Source: Microvelia longipes
Taxonomy: Eukaryota > Arthropoda > Insecta > Hemiptera > Veliidae
NCBI GenBank assembly: GCA_018340805.1
Contig: JACMZG010001914.1
Coordinates: 18,722,222-18,786,221, forward strand
DNA length: 64,000 bases
Direction of reading: 5' to 3'
Each line of letters begins with the position of its first letter. Position 1 is the stretch's first letter. Position numbers and translations under genes: made by a program. Below are positions 12,061 to 23,135 of the stretch, piece after piece. The notes beneath the pieces were generated by a model, which was given only the letters and a program-made list of their open reading frames with translations, did not search any database and was not told the origin of the DNA.

Positions 12061-12388
12061 AAGATATATTACTAGAGAGTAATATACCCTATTTAACCCT
12101 ATAGGTTAAATTTTGAAACATCGAAAAAGTAACCTGTCCACCTTCGCTTATAAATATAATCAAATAATCAGTACAAAACTACAGCAACATACAGTAAAAC
12201 GTTAAAAATACAAATCAAAACTCAAACAATGTGCGGGAAGCCGAAATCAGTTGATTTATTATAACTTTAATCACACTTTATGAAGGCTATAATGAGGTTA
12301 CACAGAGCTCCTAGGAGCCCTAAAAAGATGTTTCAGGCCTTTAAAAGTGTTAAGATAGGCTATGCCCTCTCTAGTATATATCTATATG
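12061..12388 (+). mobile_element. ~310 bp dispersed MITE-like element
   Basis: Ends resemble AGATATATTACTAGAG and, inverted, CTCTAGTATATATCT. Internal landmarks shared with other copies are TTTTGAAACATCGAAAAAGT, GAGGTTACACAGAGCTC and GATGTTTCAGGCCT. Copies or fragments occur at 13795, 17860, 19832, 20870, 32300, 43001, 43553 and 58903. No coding potential. Confidence 0.75.
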
Positions 12389-12437
12389 AATATACGTATA
12401 AAATACACTTTTTAAATGTAAAACGAGATTTTTCCGA

Positions 12438-12680
12438 ATGTTAACACATGTGCCGGCCAAGCAGTCCAGATTCGATCCTGGTCGGAGTCTCAAGGATTTT
12501 CATGGGAGGGATCAAAAACCCTACATGTACCGTACTTTGAAAAAGACGCCAAGCCAGTGGTTCCGAACCAGTAAGATGGATAGTACACGTAAAAGATCAT
12601 TCGCCATAAATGGACCTGGGTATAGGAAAAAGTTAGGATTCTCAATAATAGCATGTCTAAAACATACATATGTTTTGCTT
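12438..12680 (+). mobile_element. tRNA-derived SINE, diverged copy
   Basis: Begins with a B-box-like GATTCGATCCTGG and continues with TTTTCATGGGAGGGATC, AAGACGCCAAGCC, AAAGATCATTCGCCATAAATG and TTAGGATTCTCAATA. These match the better-preserved SINE at 21071-21345 in order. The 89-codon frame across it is therefore a chance frame inside a SINE. Confidence 0.75.
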
Positions 12681-13194
12681 TACGGTTTCAATAGCAGGAG
12701 AGCTTAGTCTGGTACCCACTACTAGACTAAGGGAATTAGCAAAAAGGGCCTATTTGCTATGTCTTCAATCACCTCTTCCTAATTACAATATCAATTAAAA
12801 AACACATTACTCATAAGTAAGAAAGAGTAAAAATCAGTTTTTGGCTCGCCATGTGGCAAGAGTTGCGTATATTCCAACACCAACTAGTAACTAATTATAG
12901 CCAAGGTTATCAATAGACCGGAACCGCAAATATTTAGTTTGAAACTGATTTCCGAAAATTTATCTAGGAACGCCTCACCGAGTTAAAAAGTCAGATATTT
13001 GATCTGCTGAGTAAACTGCTGTATAGTATAGTATACACTCTAGGTGACAAGGTTGTTTTATTTATCTATTTTTTATTATTATTATTTATTTATTTACAGC
13101 GTGAAAACCGTGCAAGCATTATAAATAATTTTATTAAATTTTTAAACAGAGTTTCTCGTAGACAAACGTATCAAAAAGTTTGACCAAAATTAGA
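12681..13194. other. No gene seen
   Basis: AT-rich spacer with a (TTA)n-like patch at 13065-13095. Confidence 0.35.
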
Positions 13195-13565
13195 TAAGCA
13201 GACGTCATTAAACCACAATATTGACTCAGGAAAATTTCAAAAAATCATAAAAAGCGGAAAAACGTTGCGATCAATTTAAAATTTGGCACGCAAGTAGCTA
13301 TATATAAGTCCAACATGTTTGCCAAGTTTCATCTCAATATCAGCCTTAGTTCAATTTTTAACGAATGACTAGTATAAGTTTGAAAAGTTGAATTGAAATT
13401 TGGCACAAGTGTAAACCTTTACGTGGTAAATAAGTATTTTTAGTCTCGTTTCAATAGGTTTAGTGTATCTATAATTTTTGTTGGATCATAAAATGGGTGA
13501 CCGCTGGGAAAAAACGGATGTATTTACTATCTCAGGACGAGCGAAGCGAGTTCGAAGACGTATTT
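13195..13565 (+). repeat. 5S-like dispersed repeat, core deleted
   Basis: Contains AAATCATAAAAAGCGG, GGCACGCAAGTAGC and TTTGTTGGATCATAAA, then jumps directly to GGGTGACCGCTGGGAA. The middle of the 5S-like core is missing. The copy ends with GACGAGCGAAGCGAGTTC. Confidence 0.7.
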
Positions 13566-13599
13566 CTTTTTTTTATAAAGCAGTTGTTACGGTGTAACA

Positions 13600-13880
13600 A
13601 ATTTAAACTTTCTTATTATTTACCTTGTCTACGCAGTTTTGTTGGTTGATAAGGTGATAAACCTTATCTACACGATGTGATGAACACTGGGTTGAACACC
13701 TATAATTTGTTTTTGGGGTTAAACCCTGCATACGTCTACACGGTAGGGGCTTAACCCGGTATTCAACACCTATACCGTCATAGTGGTTTATACTTGAGGG
13801 AACATAGCCTACCTCAATACATTAAGACCTCAAAACATCATTTTGGGGCTATCAGAGGCTCTGTGTAACCTCATTGTAAC
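13600..13880. repeat. Internal inverted motifs plus MITE fragment
   Basis: 13650-13790 has paired motifs (GATAAGGTGATAAACCTTATC; TTGAACACCTATA and TTCAACACCTATA; TCTACACG twice), suggesting a short unclassified element. 13795-13880 is a fragment of the ~310 bp element in inverted orientation (ACATCATTTTGGGGCT, CTCTGTGTAACCTCATTG). Confidence 0.5.
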
Positions 13881-15829
13881 CTCTTTCTAGAGTAAGTTAG
13901 GTTAATAATAAATCAATTGTTTTAAAAAGACGCCTTCTGGTGCGACATATTCAGCAAATAATGAAATAGAATGGTATACCACAGACAAATAAGACATGCA
14001 AGTTCGTAGGAATACCAAAATTACAGTTGACTCTACATTTCTCTTTAACAAAAGAATCAACAATAAGGAAGGTTTCGAAAACAAAAAGGTTGTGGTGAAG
14101 TGCTAACATCGCCATTACAACACAACAAAAGTGCTTTTTTTCCTTTCCACTGCTATTTATTTTATTTCTAGGAAGTGGACAGATGTGCGGGACTTCCAGT
14201 TTACAGAAGTACATGAAGCAAAGTACAAAGCTTAATGAAGTACTTACTTCATTATCTGAACCTAAAAGACAATATAACTTATAAAAAAGTATTTAAAGAC
14301 TTATCTATTTTTCGGTCTAAAAATTTTCACAAAAAGGAAAAGAACGGTAAAAGGAAAAAAACTGCATATCTAAAACTCTTATCGAGGTTTGATGAGGATG
14401 TTTCGATTTCTATTTGATGTGTTTTCTACTCTACACCATTCTTATAGAAAAATGCTTAATTAAGCATTAAGTAAAACAAACGTTCAGATAAGTAAAGATT
14501 TTACTTTGCAAGTAATCTAAGATTAAACTATAGTCACACCTCCCACAAAAAAGTGACCCCATCGAAAACTAAAAAATAGAGAGAATCCAACACGAAACAC
14601 ACGTCAAAACCCAACTGCACATGCTTGGTACAAACTGTGCATGCTTACAATTCTTATAACAGCGCAGTTCTTACATTTTAGAGGCAAACTTAGCTCTTAA
14701 TGGTTTCCCATTGTTAATTGCTTGAAAAGAATACAAAACACGCTTAAATTATCACTCACTAAAGTGGCTAAGAATAGTCCAAAATTTAAAATTAAATAAG
14801 AACAAATGGACTTAACAAGCACCACAAATGTAACAATTAGAATCACGAGAAGCACAGAAGAAAGTTGAGAAGCAAACTCAACAACCTTGCTACATAACCT
14901 GCGTTTAACGCCTTTTTTCATTATAACCAAGTTTGCCCCTATTTCTCTATCTCATACAACAACTTACGTGGGGTCAAAAATGTTCCTTAATGCGTCATCC
15001 CCTTTATTCAAGATCCTTGATTCACACTGAATTAAGAAATCAACTAAAAAAATTGTTGGTCAACATAAAAAGTTAATGTTTTCATACACAAAAAAAGAAA
15101 AAGAAAAAATAATCCAGTCAAAAACTTGTCATTCGAGTTAATTAAAAATTTAAAAACAGAAAAATCTACAATTTTTGTTTTTTAGAAATAAACTTTTGAA
15201 TTAAAAATCGTCACACAGAACTAGGAATAGGATATAACCTGGATAATCAGGAAAATATTTCACAGAGATAAGAATTAATTAAATTATAAATATAATTTTC
15301 CCTAAAAAAAGGCCCTCTAAACGAGTTCATTTTTAATTGAGAAATTATATAAAAAAAAAATCAAAAGTTGTTCTGATTAATAATTTATGTTTGACAAAAA
15401 TTAAAACAAATTATAAATACATAAATAGGAAACAAATTTATAAAGTATATGATTTGCTTTGTTTCTGATATCCCAATAGGTAAATAGACAGAGAACAACA
15501 AGTTTAAATTTGAACAACAATTTAAAAACGAAGGCGCTTAGTTATCTAAATTTATTTTAGAAGGTAGGCTACTGCTATGTAAAATTTATTTTTAGAAGGA
15601 AGGTTATATAGCGAATAATAAGAGTTCATTGCATCTTTCCAAAGATGATTTATTATAATAACAAAGCCATAATAATAAATAAATTATTACTATTTAAACA
15701 AAGCTATTTTTTATCCTAAACGGTCATCAATAAAGCCTAGAATCCAAAAAACTAATTCATAGGGTTTTAATAAACTTAATAAACCTAAAAGTAATTGAAG
15801 ATTTAGATTATTTAATCCGGTGATGACCA
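13881..15829. other. Long stretch without gene or clear repeat
   Basis: AT-rich, with short frames on both strands that show no family resemblance. No tandem array or inverted repeat stood out. Confidence 0.4.
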
Positions 15830-15905
15830 CGTTAATGTAGATGAAGAATCCGACGTTTCGCTTCCACTGTGAGAGGCATCTTCAGGGATGAAAAATTCAC
15901 ACATC
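15830..15905 (-). repeat. CTGAAGATG...GAAACG module
   Basis: On the minus strand CCTGAAGATGCC is followed by a short hairpin and then GCGAAACGTCGG. This is the same layout as the CTGATGATG-hairpin-GAAA module found in several foldback elements here (see 18204, 28771, 31222, 37141, 48292). No complete element boundary was found. Confidence 0.5.
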
Positions 15906-16175
15906 ATGGAAAGAAACACAATGTTCTACAAAACTGAATTAAAATTAGAAAAAAAGCTAAAAAAACTAAAATAAACTAAATTAACTAAAATTAATTAATT
16001 GAATTAATATAAATTTTATATAATTAATTTTATTTAATGGAATTCCGTTCAACTAATTTAATTAATATTGATAAAAATATAAAGCTATGGAAAAGTAAAA
16101 AGTGTATAATTTAATTTAGGAAATTAAAATAAAAATAAAATACACAAACAACTAATTTGGCTAAAGGATAAACTA

Positions 16176-16395
16176 TAAATCATCATTAGTTGCTTTGATG
16201 GAGATTTTTTAGTATAGACTTACCATGATGTTTAATAAAAAAAAACACACACTAGAATTAAAAACAATTAATATATTGCCAACCACAATAGAATAAAAAA
16301 AATAACTGACCGGTGTCGACTTTACATCATCATCAGGTTGACAATATATTGTTTTTCATTCTAGTGTGTTTTCTTTTTTTTTTAAACATCATAGT
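16176..16395. mobile_element. Foldback element, family A (short copy)
   Basis: The left arm (CATGATGTTTAATAAA, ACTAGAATTAAAAAC, CCACAATAGAAT) is repeated inverted on the right (TTTTTCATTCTAGTGTG, AAACATCATA). The centre carries CATCATCATCAGG. The left half matches the element at 48014-48772 almost base for base. No coding potential. Confidence 0.7.
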
Positions 16396-17859
16396 ATATA
16401 AACCATAATACGTTGGAGCGTTCCAGCCACAAACTTAGTATTCTGGCATGACGCCCATCTTGCAATACCCTCAGTTTGGAAAAATTGAGACTCCCAATCA
16501 CATGTGAATAAACATTTTCTGCAGCAATAAAATGACACTTCTTTCCCTAGTTTCTAGTAGTGTTAATAAAGTCAATTCATTCAGCAAACCACTGGGAGGT
16601 AATCCAACCATTTAAAAAAGTACCTGTTTAGTTTAGATATGTAGGAGTATAAAAAAAAAGAAGGCGCACTTTACAAAAACGAAGAGTTTTGATGAAAAAG
16701 ATAACCTTATACAGTGGTTAAAGGATATTACACTAGTGACAGATATATTGAGCCGGCAGAACCAGTTTGGACACAATTTAAAACTGGAAATAACTGTTAC
16801 ATTGTACTGTAGGTGGTTTGGTATTTCTTTATCTTACTTTTCCTTTTTTCTACCAAGGTGTTTTCTTTTGCAAGTAAGTTCCGGCACGTTGATCTTATTC
16901 GGAATTCATTAAATATAAATCTTCAGTACTTTAAGGATGTTTCATTACTTTTAAGTGACCAATGTAGACATTTACAGACGCACTTAACGCGTTCACAGAC
17001 AAAATCTTACGTCTGTAGAGAGAAATATAACTCCAGAAGGATAGTTGTCTGAGGAGGCAGATATAATCGTCAAAGAAATGGAAATAATAAAGTGCCCAGG
17101 GATGTACAAGTACCTTAATCATGATGTCTGTCTGAAATCATGATAGTAACACTATGTGAAGTTAGTAAACACTTTAAACTTCTAGGTCCATGGCATCAGC
17201 AAAAACTCATTTAAAATAAAACAGTTGTAAATAACTATTTGGAAAGAACTAATCAATTCAACAATCTTTTTTTCAACAATGTCACAGCACTAACTATAAC
17301 ATTAGAACAAATAATAAATATCTAGGTCTTTTTTTATCGTTAGATTTTGATACTCTTTTGGCTTTTTATGGTCAATAACAATTACCAAGTACACACAGCG
17401 TATTTAACAGGATATCGTATTCCATACGCATTTAACACGATACAGTTCTTGCACCGTATTTGTTAAGTCGATCGGGTCAGATGACGTCGCGTCTTTTTAT
17501 TTAAAAAAAATATATGTAATTAATTACAGTATATTTTTTTTTGCATAATAATAAAGTTAAACTAAAAAAATAATATTAATAATAATATTATAAGTTATTT
17601 GATGAAAACCGGTAATATTTAAGTGAAATAATAGTCCGTCGAGAAGGTTATTTAAATTAACCAAAATTAACCTTCTTCAACAAAAAAAATACCAATAAAC
17701 AGCAAAAACCCTATAAAAATGCTTATAAATGACAATGTAAAAGAACTCTAGGATATTGTTAGTTTAAAGTAGTCATTATTGATATTAATGGCTAAAGGTT
17801 ACCAACGATAATTGGTGATGGTTGCTTAGATATCTAAAGTAAAAACATACCTAAAAACA
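16396..17859. other. No gene recognised
   Basis: A 79-codon frame on the plus strand (16813-17052) overlaps a minus-strand frame, and neither resembles a known family. They are most likely chance frames. Confidence 0.35.
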
Positions 17860-18183
17860 GAGATATTATTATTAGAGGGGCTCTATTGGTTGAATCTTGA
17901 AACATCCAAAATGTAACCTGACCACCCTCGACAATTAATATAATCAAATAAGTAGAAAAAAATACAATATATCATATATTGAATAGTTTAAAATACAAAT
18001 TAAACTACAAAAACTGTGCGGGACGCCGAAAACAGTTGATTTATTATAACCTTGACTCAGTCTTGTAGGAGGTTTCAATGATGTTACACAGACACCTTGA
18101 GAGTCCCAAAATGATGTTTCAGACCTCTCTATATCTCAATATATTGAGATAGGCTCTGCCCCCGCTAGTAATTTATCTCTATG
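17860..18183 (+). mobile_element. ~310 bp dispersed MITE-like element
   Basis: Full-length copy with AGAGATATTATTATTAGAGG at the left and CCCGCTAGTAATTTATCTCT at the right. Internal landmarks are TCTTGAAACATCCAAAATGT, GATGTTACACAGACACC and ATGATGTTTCAGACC. Confidence 0.75.
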
Positions 18184-18203
18184 CCTAAAAACTAATCATT
18201 TCA

Positions 18204-18486
18204 ATAATGAAAGAAAAGAAGTCTCTCCACAAAATAAAACTTTATTGGCAAAGCGCTTTTATTTATTACGTTTTTGTAATTTATTTTTGTCTCCATTCAT
18301 ACTTTTGCTCATCTTTGTTAAATAATTCTTTCGTGTTTTACTTATTTTATTTGCTTGTTTGTTAGGTTTTGCACTGATGATGGCTCTAGTTAGGTTGAAA
18401 GCGCTTTGCCAATAAAGTTTATTTGTGGAGATACTTCTTTTCTTTCATTATTATAATGGACTCCATTCACGCTCACTCTAAGGATA
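18204..18486 (+). mobile_element. Foldback element with 11-bp target duplication
   Basis: Flanked by the direct repeat TAATCATTTCA (18193-18203 and 18487-18497). Inverted arms contain GAAAGAAAAGAAGTCTCTCC and TTGGCAAAGCGCTTT. The module CTGATGATGGC (from 18374) followed by GGTTGAAAGCGC (to 18403) lies in the right arm. The long duplication suggests target-primed or endonuclease-staggered insertion rather than a TA-type transposon. Confidence 0.75.
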
Positions 18487-18499
18487 TAATCATTTCAGG

Positions 18500-18660
18500 T
18501 ATAAGGGGGGGGGGGGGAATAAAAAATCCTAAAATCTGTTTCACTGTTAATTCAGTCATTGTCAGAATAAGTTAAAACTAATATCTGAACGGGACAAATA
18601 TGCAGACTATGCCTTCCTTTTATGCAATATAACAATTACAACCCCCCCCCCCCTCTAAAA
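18500..18660. repeat. Opposed poly-G and poly-C runs
   Basis: A run of 13 G lies near 18505-18518 and a run of 13 C near 18641-18653, about 120 bp apart and mutually complementary. Confidence 0.7.
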
Positions 18661-18944
18661 AACAAATACTCAACCCGGAGTTGCCAACATAACTGAGATA
18701 CAACTGCTTATTAATATCAATATTTAGACATTGAAAGTTTCTAAATTAAAAAAAAAATCTAATATTGAGTTTACCGTTGGCTATAGACATCAGAGAGAAT
18801 GACAAATCTGAGAGAAAAAAACTGCTACTAACCTGAAACAAAATAAAAAATAATAAGATGAAGTAATTAAATCAAAATATACTAACAGACAGTTGAGTTA
18901 AAAAGGCAATAGATGTGTACAAATTAATAAACATTAACCTTATA

Positions 18945-19178
18945 TTTAACCTTAGTAATGGTTAAAACCTTAGTAATGTTTAAAACCTTGGTAATGGTTA
19001 AAACCTTTGTAATGGTTAAAATCTTAGTAATGATTAAAACCTTAGTAAAGTTTAAAACCTTAGTAAAGTTTAAAACCTTAGTAATGGTTAAAACCTTAGT
19101 AATGTTTAAAACCTTAGTAATGGTTAAAACCTTAGTAATGGTTAAAACCTTTGTAATGGTTAAACCTTAGTAATGGGA
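18945..19178. repeat. 18-bp minisatellite
   Basis: About 12-13 copies of a unit like CCTTAGTAATGGTTAAAA. It yields a spurious open frame (repeating Met-Val-Lys-Thr-Leu), which is not a gene. Confidence 0.9.
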
Positions 19179-19831
19179 GTAGACAGTAACATCTAACATG
19201 ATAACGATCTAAGACATTATTATCATGTTTACCAGGTTACTTAAGTAGTGTAACTGCATAAAAATTACTACTGTAAAGATCTGGTTCTGAAGTACAGAAC
19301 AAACCAAGTCTCGTACAATCAAATCAAAATCAGAAAATGGTATGTTTGCCTAAATACAATTAATTAGCAGGATATATCTGGTTGATTAAGTTGGTAAGAC
19401 TATTGTAAAAGGTTCTAAGTGATATAAATTGGTACAGATGTTTTTAATTTGGAATTTATTAAGTAAGAAATGATTACAGTGTAGCTGTGGCCTCGAAAGG
19501 CCGATAACGGTATCATATCCCCTACTTTATCTGGAGTTAAACCTGAAACTTAGATACTTTATCCAGCCTTCCAAGTCTTTTTAAACTTGAGCTAAGTTTA
19601 CACTTAAGCACTTCCGTCTTCAATTTTTTATTTTAACTTCAGGCGCTTTATCTTATCTATCCTGATGTCAAATCGCAGTTACTGACAATAGGTATATTGT
19701 GGTTTCCTCGCACAAACGGGAACAAAGATAAACTATTTTACGATCTAACTATTTCAAACATTTATTTATTAACTACAATTTTTTATTTGCCCGATTTAAT
19801 TCGACAGCACTAGTTCATAGAAGTAAGCACT
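19179..19831. other. No gene seen
   Basis: AT-rich spacer without recognisable features. Confidence 0.4.
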
Positions 19832-20015
19832 CCATAGAGATATTAGAACTAGATTGGTTGGATTATAAACCATCGAAACAGTAAACTGTGGAAAAGTAAC
19901 CTGAACACCTTCGACTATTAATATAATTAAATAAAAAGTACAAAAATTATGCCAATTGCCAAAATTATGCCATGCTAAGTTTTAACTTATTAAGTGAACG
20001 TTTAAAATACAAAAC
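19832..20015 (+). mobile_element. ~310 bp element, 5' fragment
   Basis: Begins CCATAGAGATATTAGAACTAG and continues through AAAAGTAACCTGAACACCTT before diverging, so it is truncated on the right. Confidence 0.6.
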
Positions 20016-20084
20016 AAAATACAAAAAAAGAGACCCCTCTTTGCCGCTCCACGGCCTCGGCTGTTCGCGCCTAGTTATTATTGT

Positions 20085-20213
20085 GGGTTAATGACGTCAC
20101 ACATATTTCCTAAACAATAGGGTTCAGGACATTAGCAATTTGATTTCTGTACCAAGTTTCATTTCGATCCGAGAAAGCTTTCGAATGTTATCGTCTCCCG
20201 TAGAAACGTCTAG

Positions 20214-20258
<45 letters not shown>

Positions 20259-20293
20259 TATATATTATATATATATATATATACACATATATA
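20085..20293. repeat. Dispersed repeat fragment and (TA)n
   Basis: 20085-20215 (AACAATAGGGTTCAGGACAT ... GAAACGTCTAG) matches 3245-3400 and, inverted, 29462-29590. A TA run of ~70 bp follows. The GGTTAATGACGTCA start is shared with the 5S-like family, so this may be a subfamily. Confidence 0.65.
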
Positions 20294-20869
20294 TATTCTT
20301 AATCAGTCAGTCTTCCTCTTCAAAAAACTCCACCCCCCCCCCCCCCCACCCAACTCTACCCTTTCATGACCCCAACCTCATAAGCTCATATTTTCTTTGA
20401 AAATTCGCTAAAATGGAATAAATGGAAATAAAGAAGTTCATTATTATTATTATTAAATGCATAAAAAATCCTTAAAATGCAATTAACATTAAATAAATGT
20501 TTAAAATAAGCTTTAAACAGACATAAAAATTTGTTTTCGGGTTAAGAAAAAAGTTAGAATTATTGAGTCCAAAATAAACTGGTCGCAGTCTGGAAGCCAT
20601 ATTGAACCAAGTTGATTTTCCGTGTAATATCGGTCATATTGTATCGAGAAAGAAAAAATACTCAATTTTTCTTACCTTCCTTTTATCATAATAAGTACCG
20701 TTAAAACGTTTTTATATAAGAACAACAAAAAAAATATAAACTAAATACGGCGGACATTTCTTTAAGAAAAGTAAACAATAAACTGGTGTGAAAAATAAAT
20801 GGTAAAGAAAAAGAAAAATCTGACATTATTATGGCTTTTTATGTGGGTCAGCTTGTCAGGTGCAGTATG
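20294..20869. other. No gene seen; poly-C run
   Basis: A C-run of about 16 interrupted by A lies near 20331-20348. Otherwise plain AT-rich spacer. Confidence 0.4.
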
Positions 20870-20945
20870 GCTGCAATCATAGAGATATATTACCAGAGGT
20901 ATCGAGATATATTCTATCTCGATACCTAAAGAGCCTTGTATCATA
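20870..20945. repeat. ~310 bp element end with perfect hairpin
   Basis: CATAGAGATATATTACCAGAG matches the end of the ~310 bp family. It is followed by 20897-20927, whose 13-bp arms (AGGTATCGAGATA and its exact complement) flank a 5-nt loop. Confidence 0.65.
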
Positions 20946-21070
20946 TTTTTGGAGCTCTTAGTGTGGAGATATTTCAGGAAAAGAACACTTGAAATATTTC
21001 CGTTTTCCATTAAATATATACGACGTATTTTTTATTAAATTAAAATATTAAGACTGTTTTTAATTTTCCA

Positions 21071-21345
21071 GGAGTCACCCGTAGTGTAGTGGTTAAGGTA
21101 CGCGGCCACAGAATGAATGGACTTTAAACTTGCTAGTTTAATTAGTCATGGGTTCAATCCCAGCACAGGCCTCTGGGATTTTTATGAGAGGGATACAAAT
21201 TCTGCGTACCACGTCCTTCAGAAGGGACGTAAAGCCGGTGATCTCGAGCCTGTGCGTTGTCAGGTACTCGTTAAAGATCCCTTACCGTAAATGAAACTTG
21301 GTAAAGGCAAAATTTAGGACTCTCATAGTAGATTTATTATAATAA
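21071..21345 (+). mobile_element. tRNA-derived SINE
   Basis: The 5' region has a pol III A-box-like TAGTGTAGTGGTTAAGG (about 21082-21098) and a B box GGGTTCAATCCC (21150-21161) at tRNA-like order and spacing. A body follows with ATTTTTATGAGAGGGATAC, GGGACGTAAAGCCGG, CGTTAAAGATCCCTTACCG and TTAGGACTCTCATAGTA. A diverged second copy is at 12438-12680. The parental tRNA cannot be named from this. Confidence 0.8.
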
Positions 21346-21664
21346 TATAGTGTATCTGCCTTGTAGTTTAAAGTGTATGGAGGTTTGGTTTAACAGTGAG
21401 GGCATGTTTTGTACCTAGTTTTGACTAGACTATATGAGTCAGTGAAAATATGTATGATTGCTTGAAAAAGCAAGAGAGGAACCAACAAAACTCACGGCTC
21501 TTCTGTCTAGATTTGATGAAATATACCTACACTTGAAATTAAAAGGAGTAGAACACTATCTTAGGAAGCTGGGAAAAAGGGACCAACTACGTGGCCTACT
21601 TGCCTGGTAGTTACCACCACTCCACTATATTACTACTAATACTACTTTTCCTCACCCACTAACG
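21346..21664. other. Unclassified sequence after the SINE
   Basis: Somewhat less AT-rich than its surroundings. No continuous frame or known element was recognised. It could be an extended SINE tail. Confidence 0.3.
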
Positions 21665-22275
21665 TAAGTATAAGAAAAATTATTGTGTTCACCAAAAAAT
21701 TCGAAACGCGAAGTTTCATCATAATTATCCGTTTTAGGAATATTCATGACGTCATAAGCGGTTTTCATTCTGCTGTCTGTCTGTGTGTGTGTCACGCTTG
21801 ACTCCCACGTATCTCTGCGTTCATACTAGAGAGGTAAAACATGGCTGAAAAAATAAAACGCGGAAAAAGAATGCGATCGGATTAAAATTTGGCACGCATG
21901 TGATTATGTATAAGACTAACATATGTGCTACGTTTCATCTCATTATCAGCATTAGTTCAATTTTTATTATATAACATTTGTACGTTTTTTTAAAAAAATA
22001 AAATTGGGAAATGGTCCAATTGAGTTGAAATTTGGTACAAGTCTATGCTATTACATAATAAATAAGTACACTAAGTTTCGTTTTAATACGACAAGTATAT
22101 CACGATTTTTGTTGGATCATAAAAATTAAGTAGCATTGAGCGTGGACAGTGCTGTATGGATGACCGCTAAAAATGAAACGGATGCATTTACTATCTGAGG
22201 AAGAGCGAAGCGAGTCCGAAGGCATGCTGCAGTATAAATTTTGGTAATTGTATATTCTTAGGACGAGCGAAGCGA
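21665..22275 (+). repeat. 5S-like dispersed repeat, nearly full length
   Basis: Ordered landmarks: CATGACGTCATAAGCGG, a GT-rich patch, AAAACGCGGAAAAAGAATGC, TTTCATCTCATTATCAGC, AATTGAGTTGAAATTTGGTA, TTGTTGGATCATAAA. The 5S-like core is at about 22120-22170 (AATTAAGTAGCATTGAGCGT), followed by two GACGAGCGAAGCGA-type sub-repeats. Confidence 0.75.
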
Positions 22276-22796
22276 TTAAGTTTTTATTAATTTATTTAGA
22301 ATAGGAAAGAAAAATACGATAGTCGATACTAATAAAAATAAAATAAAGAAGATTGTAGTTCAGAAAATGAAAGACAAACTCTTAAAATATTATATTTTCT
22401 TTCAAACAGTCACTGGGTTCCCATAGGAAAACTATTCATTGTAACAGCTCATTGTTACAACAAAATATCATAATGATAACACTACTTGATACAATGAATA
22501 CATGTTATTCATAAACATTCTCACAGAAGCATAATGTATAATCTATTTCGCTTTGATTGTATTTATCAGCTTAAATTTAGTTATGTGTTCTACAATGCAG
22601 CTATTGATTAATCCGGAAAATAAGCTAATGATTAATGTTAGATGCTTATTTTTAAAAAATACTTTGCAGTTTGTTGGTTAAATATTTCCTAGTACAAGTA
22701 ATATTAGTAGCAACCCCCCCACGTCAACATTTTTGTTGACCAGGTATACAACAATAGTGTAATAACAGTGTATGCCCTCTCCCATGCTTTCTTTTC
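22276..22796. other. No gene seen
   Basis: AT-rich spacer. Confidence 0.4.
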
Positions 22797-23135
22797 TTGT
22801 AATACTACTAATTTCATTTGTATACTACTAATTTCATTTGTAATACTACTAATTTCATTTGTAGTACTACTAATTTCATTTGTAATACTAATAATTTCAT
22901 TTGTAATACTACTAATTTCTTTGTAATACTACTAATTTCTTTGTAATGCTACTAATTTCATTTGTAGTACAACTAATTTCATTTTTAATACTACTATTTC
23001 ATTTGTAATACTACTAATTTCATTTGTAATACTACTAATTTCATTTTTAATACTACTAATTTCATTTTTAATACTACTAATTTCTTTGTAATACTACTAA
23101 TTTCATTTGTAGTACTACTAATTTTATTAGTCGTA
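22797..23135. repeat. 21-bp minisatellite
   Basis: About 16 copies of a unit like TAATACTACTAATTTCATTTG, with scattered 1-2 bp variants and shortened units. Confidence 0.9.

Noticed and set aside
12438..12707. 89-codon gene
   Set aside because: The whole frame lies in a diverged SINE that matches 21071-21345 at the DNA level.
18374..18403. Canonical hammerhead ribozyme
   Set aside because: CTGATGA and GAAA are present, but an extra base separates the core from stem II and I could not define stems I and III or a cleavage site.
22797..23135. Possible CRISPR array
   Set aside because: The 21-bp units are contiguous with no unique spacers, and the context is a eukaryotic genome. The same applies to 18945, 41273, 53930 and 54440.
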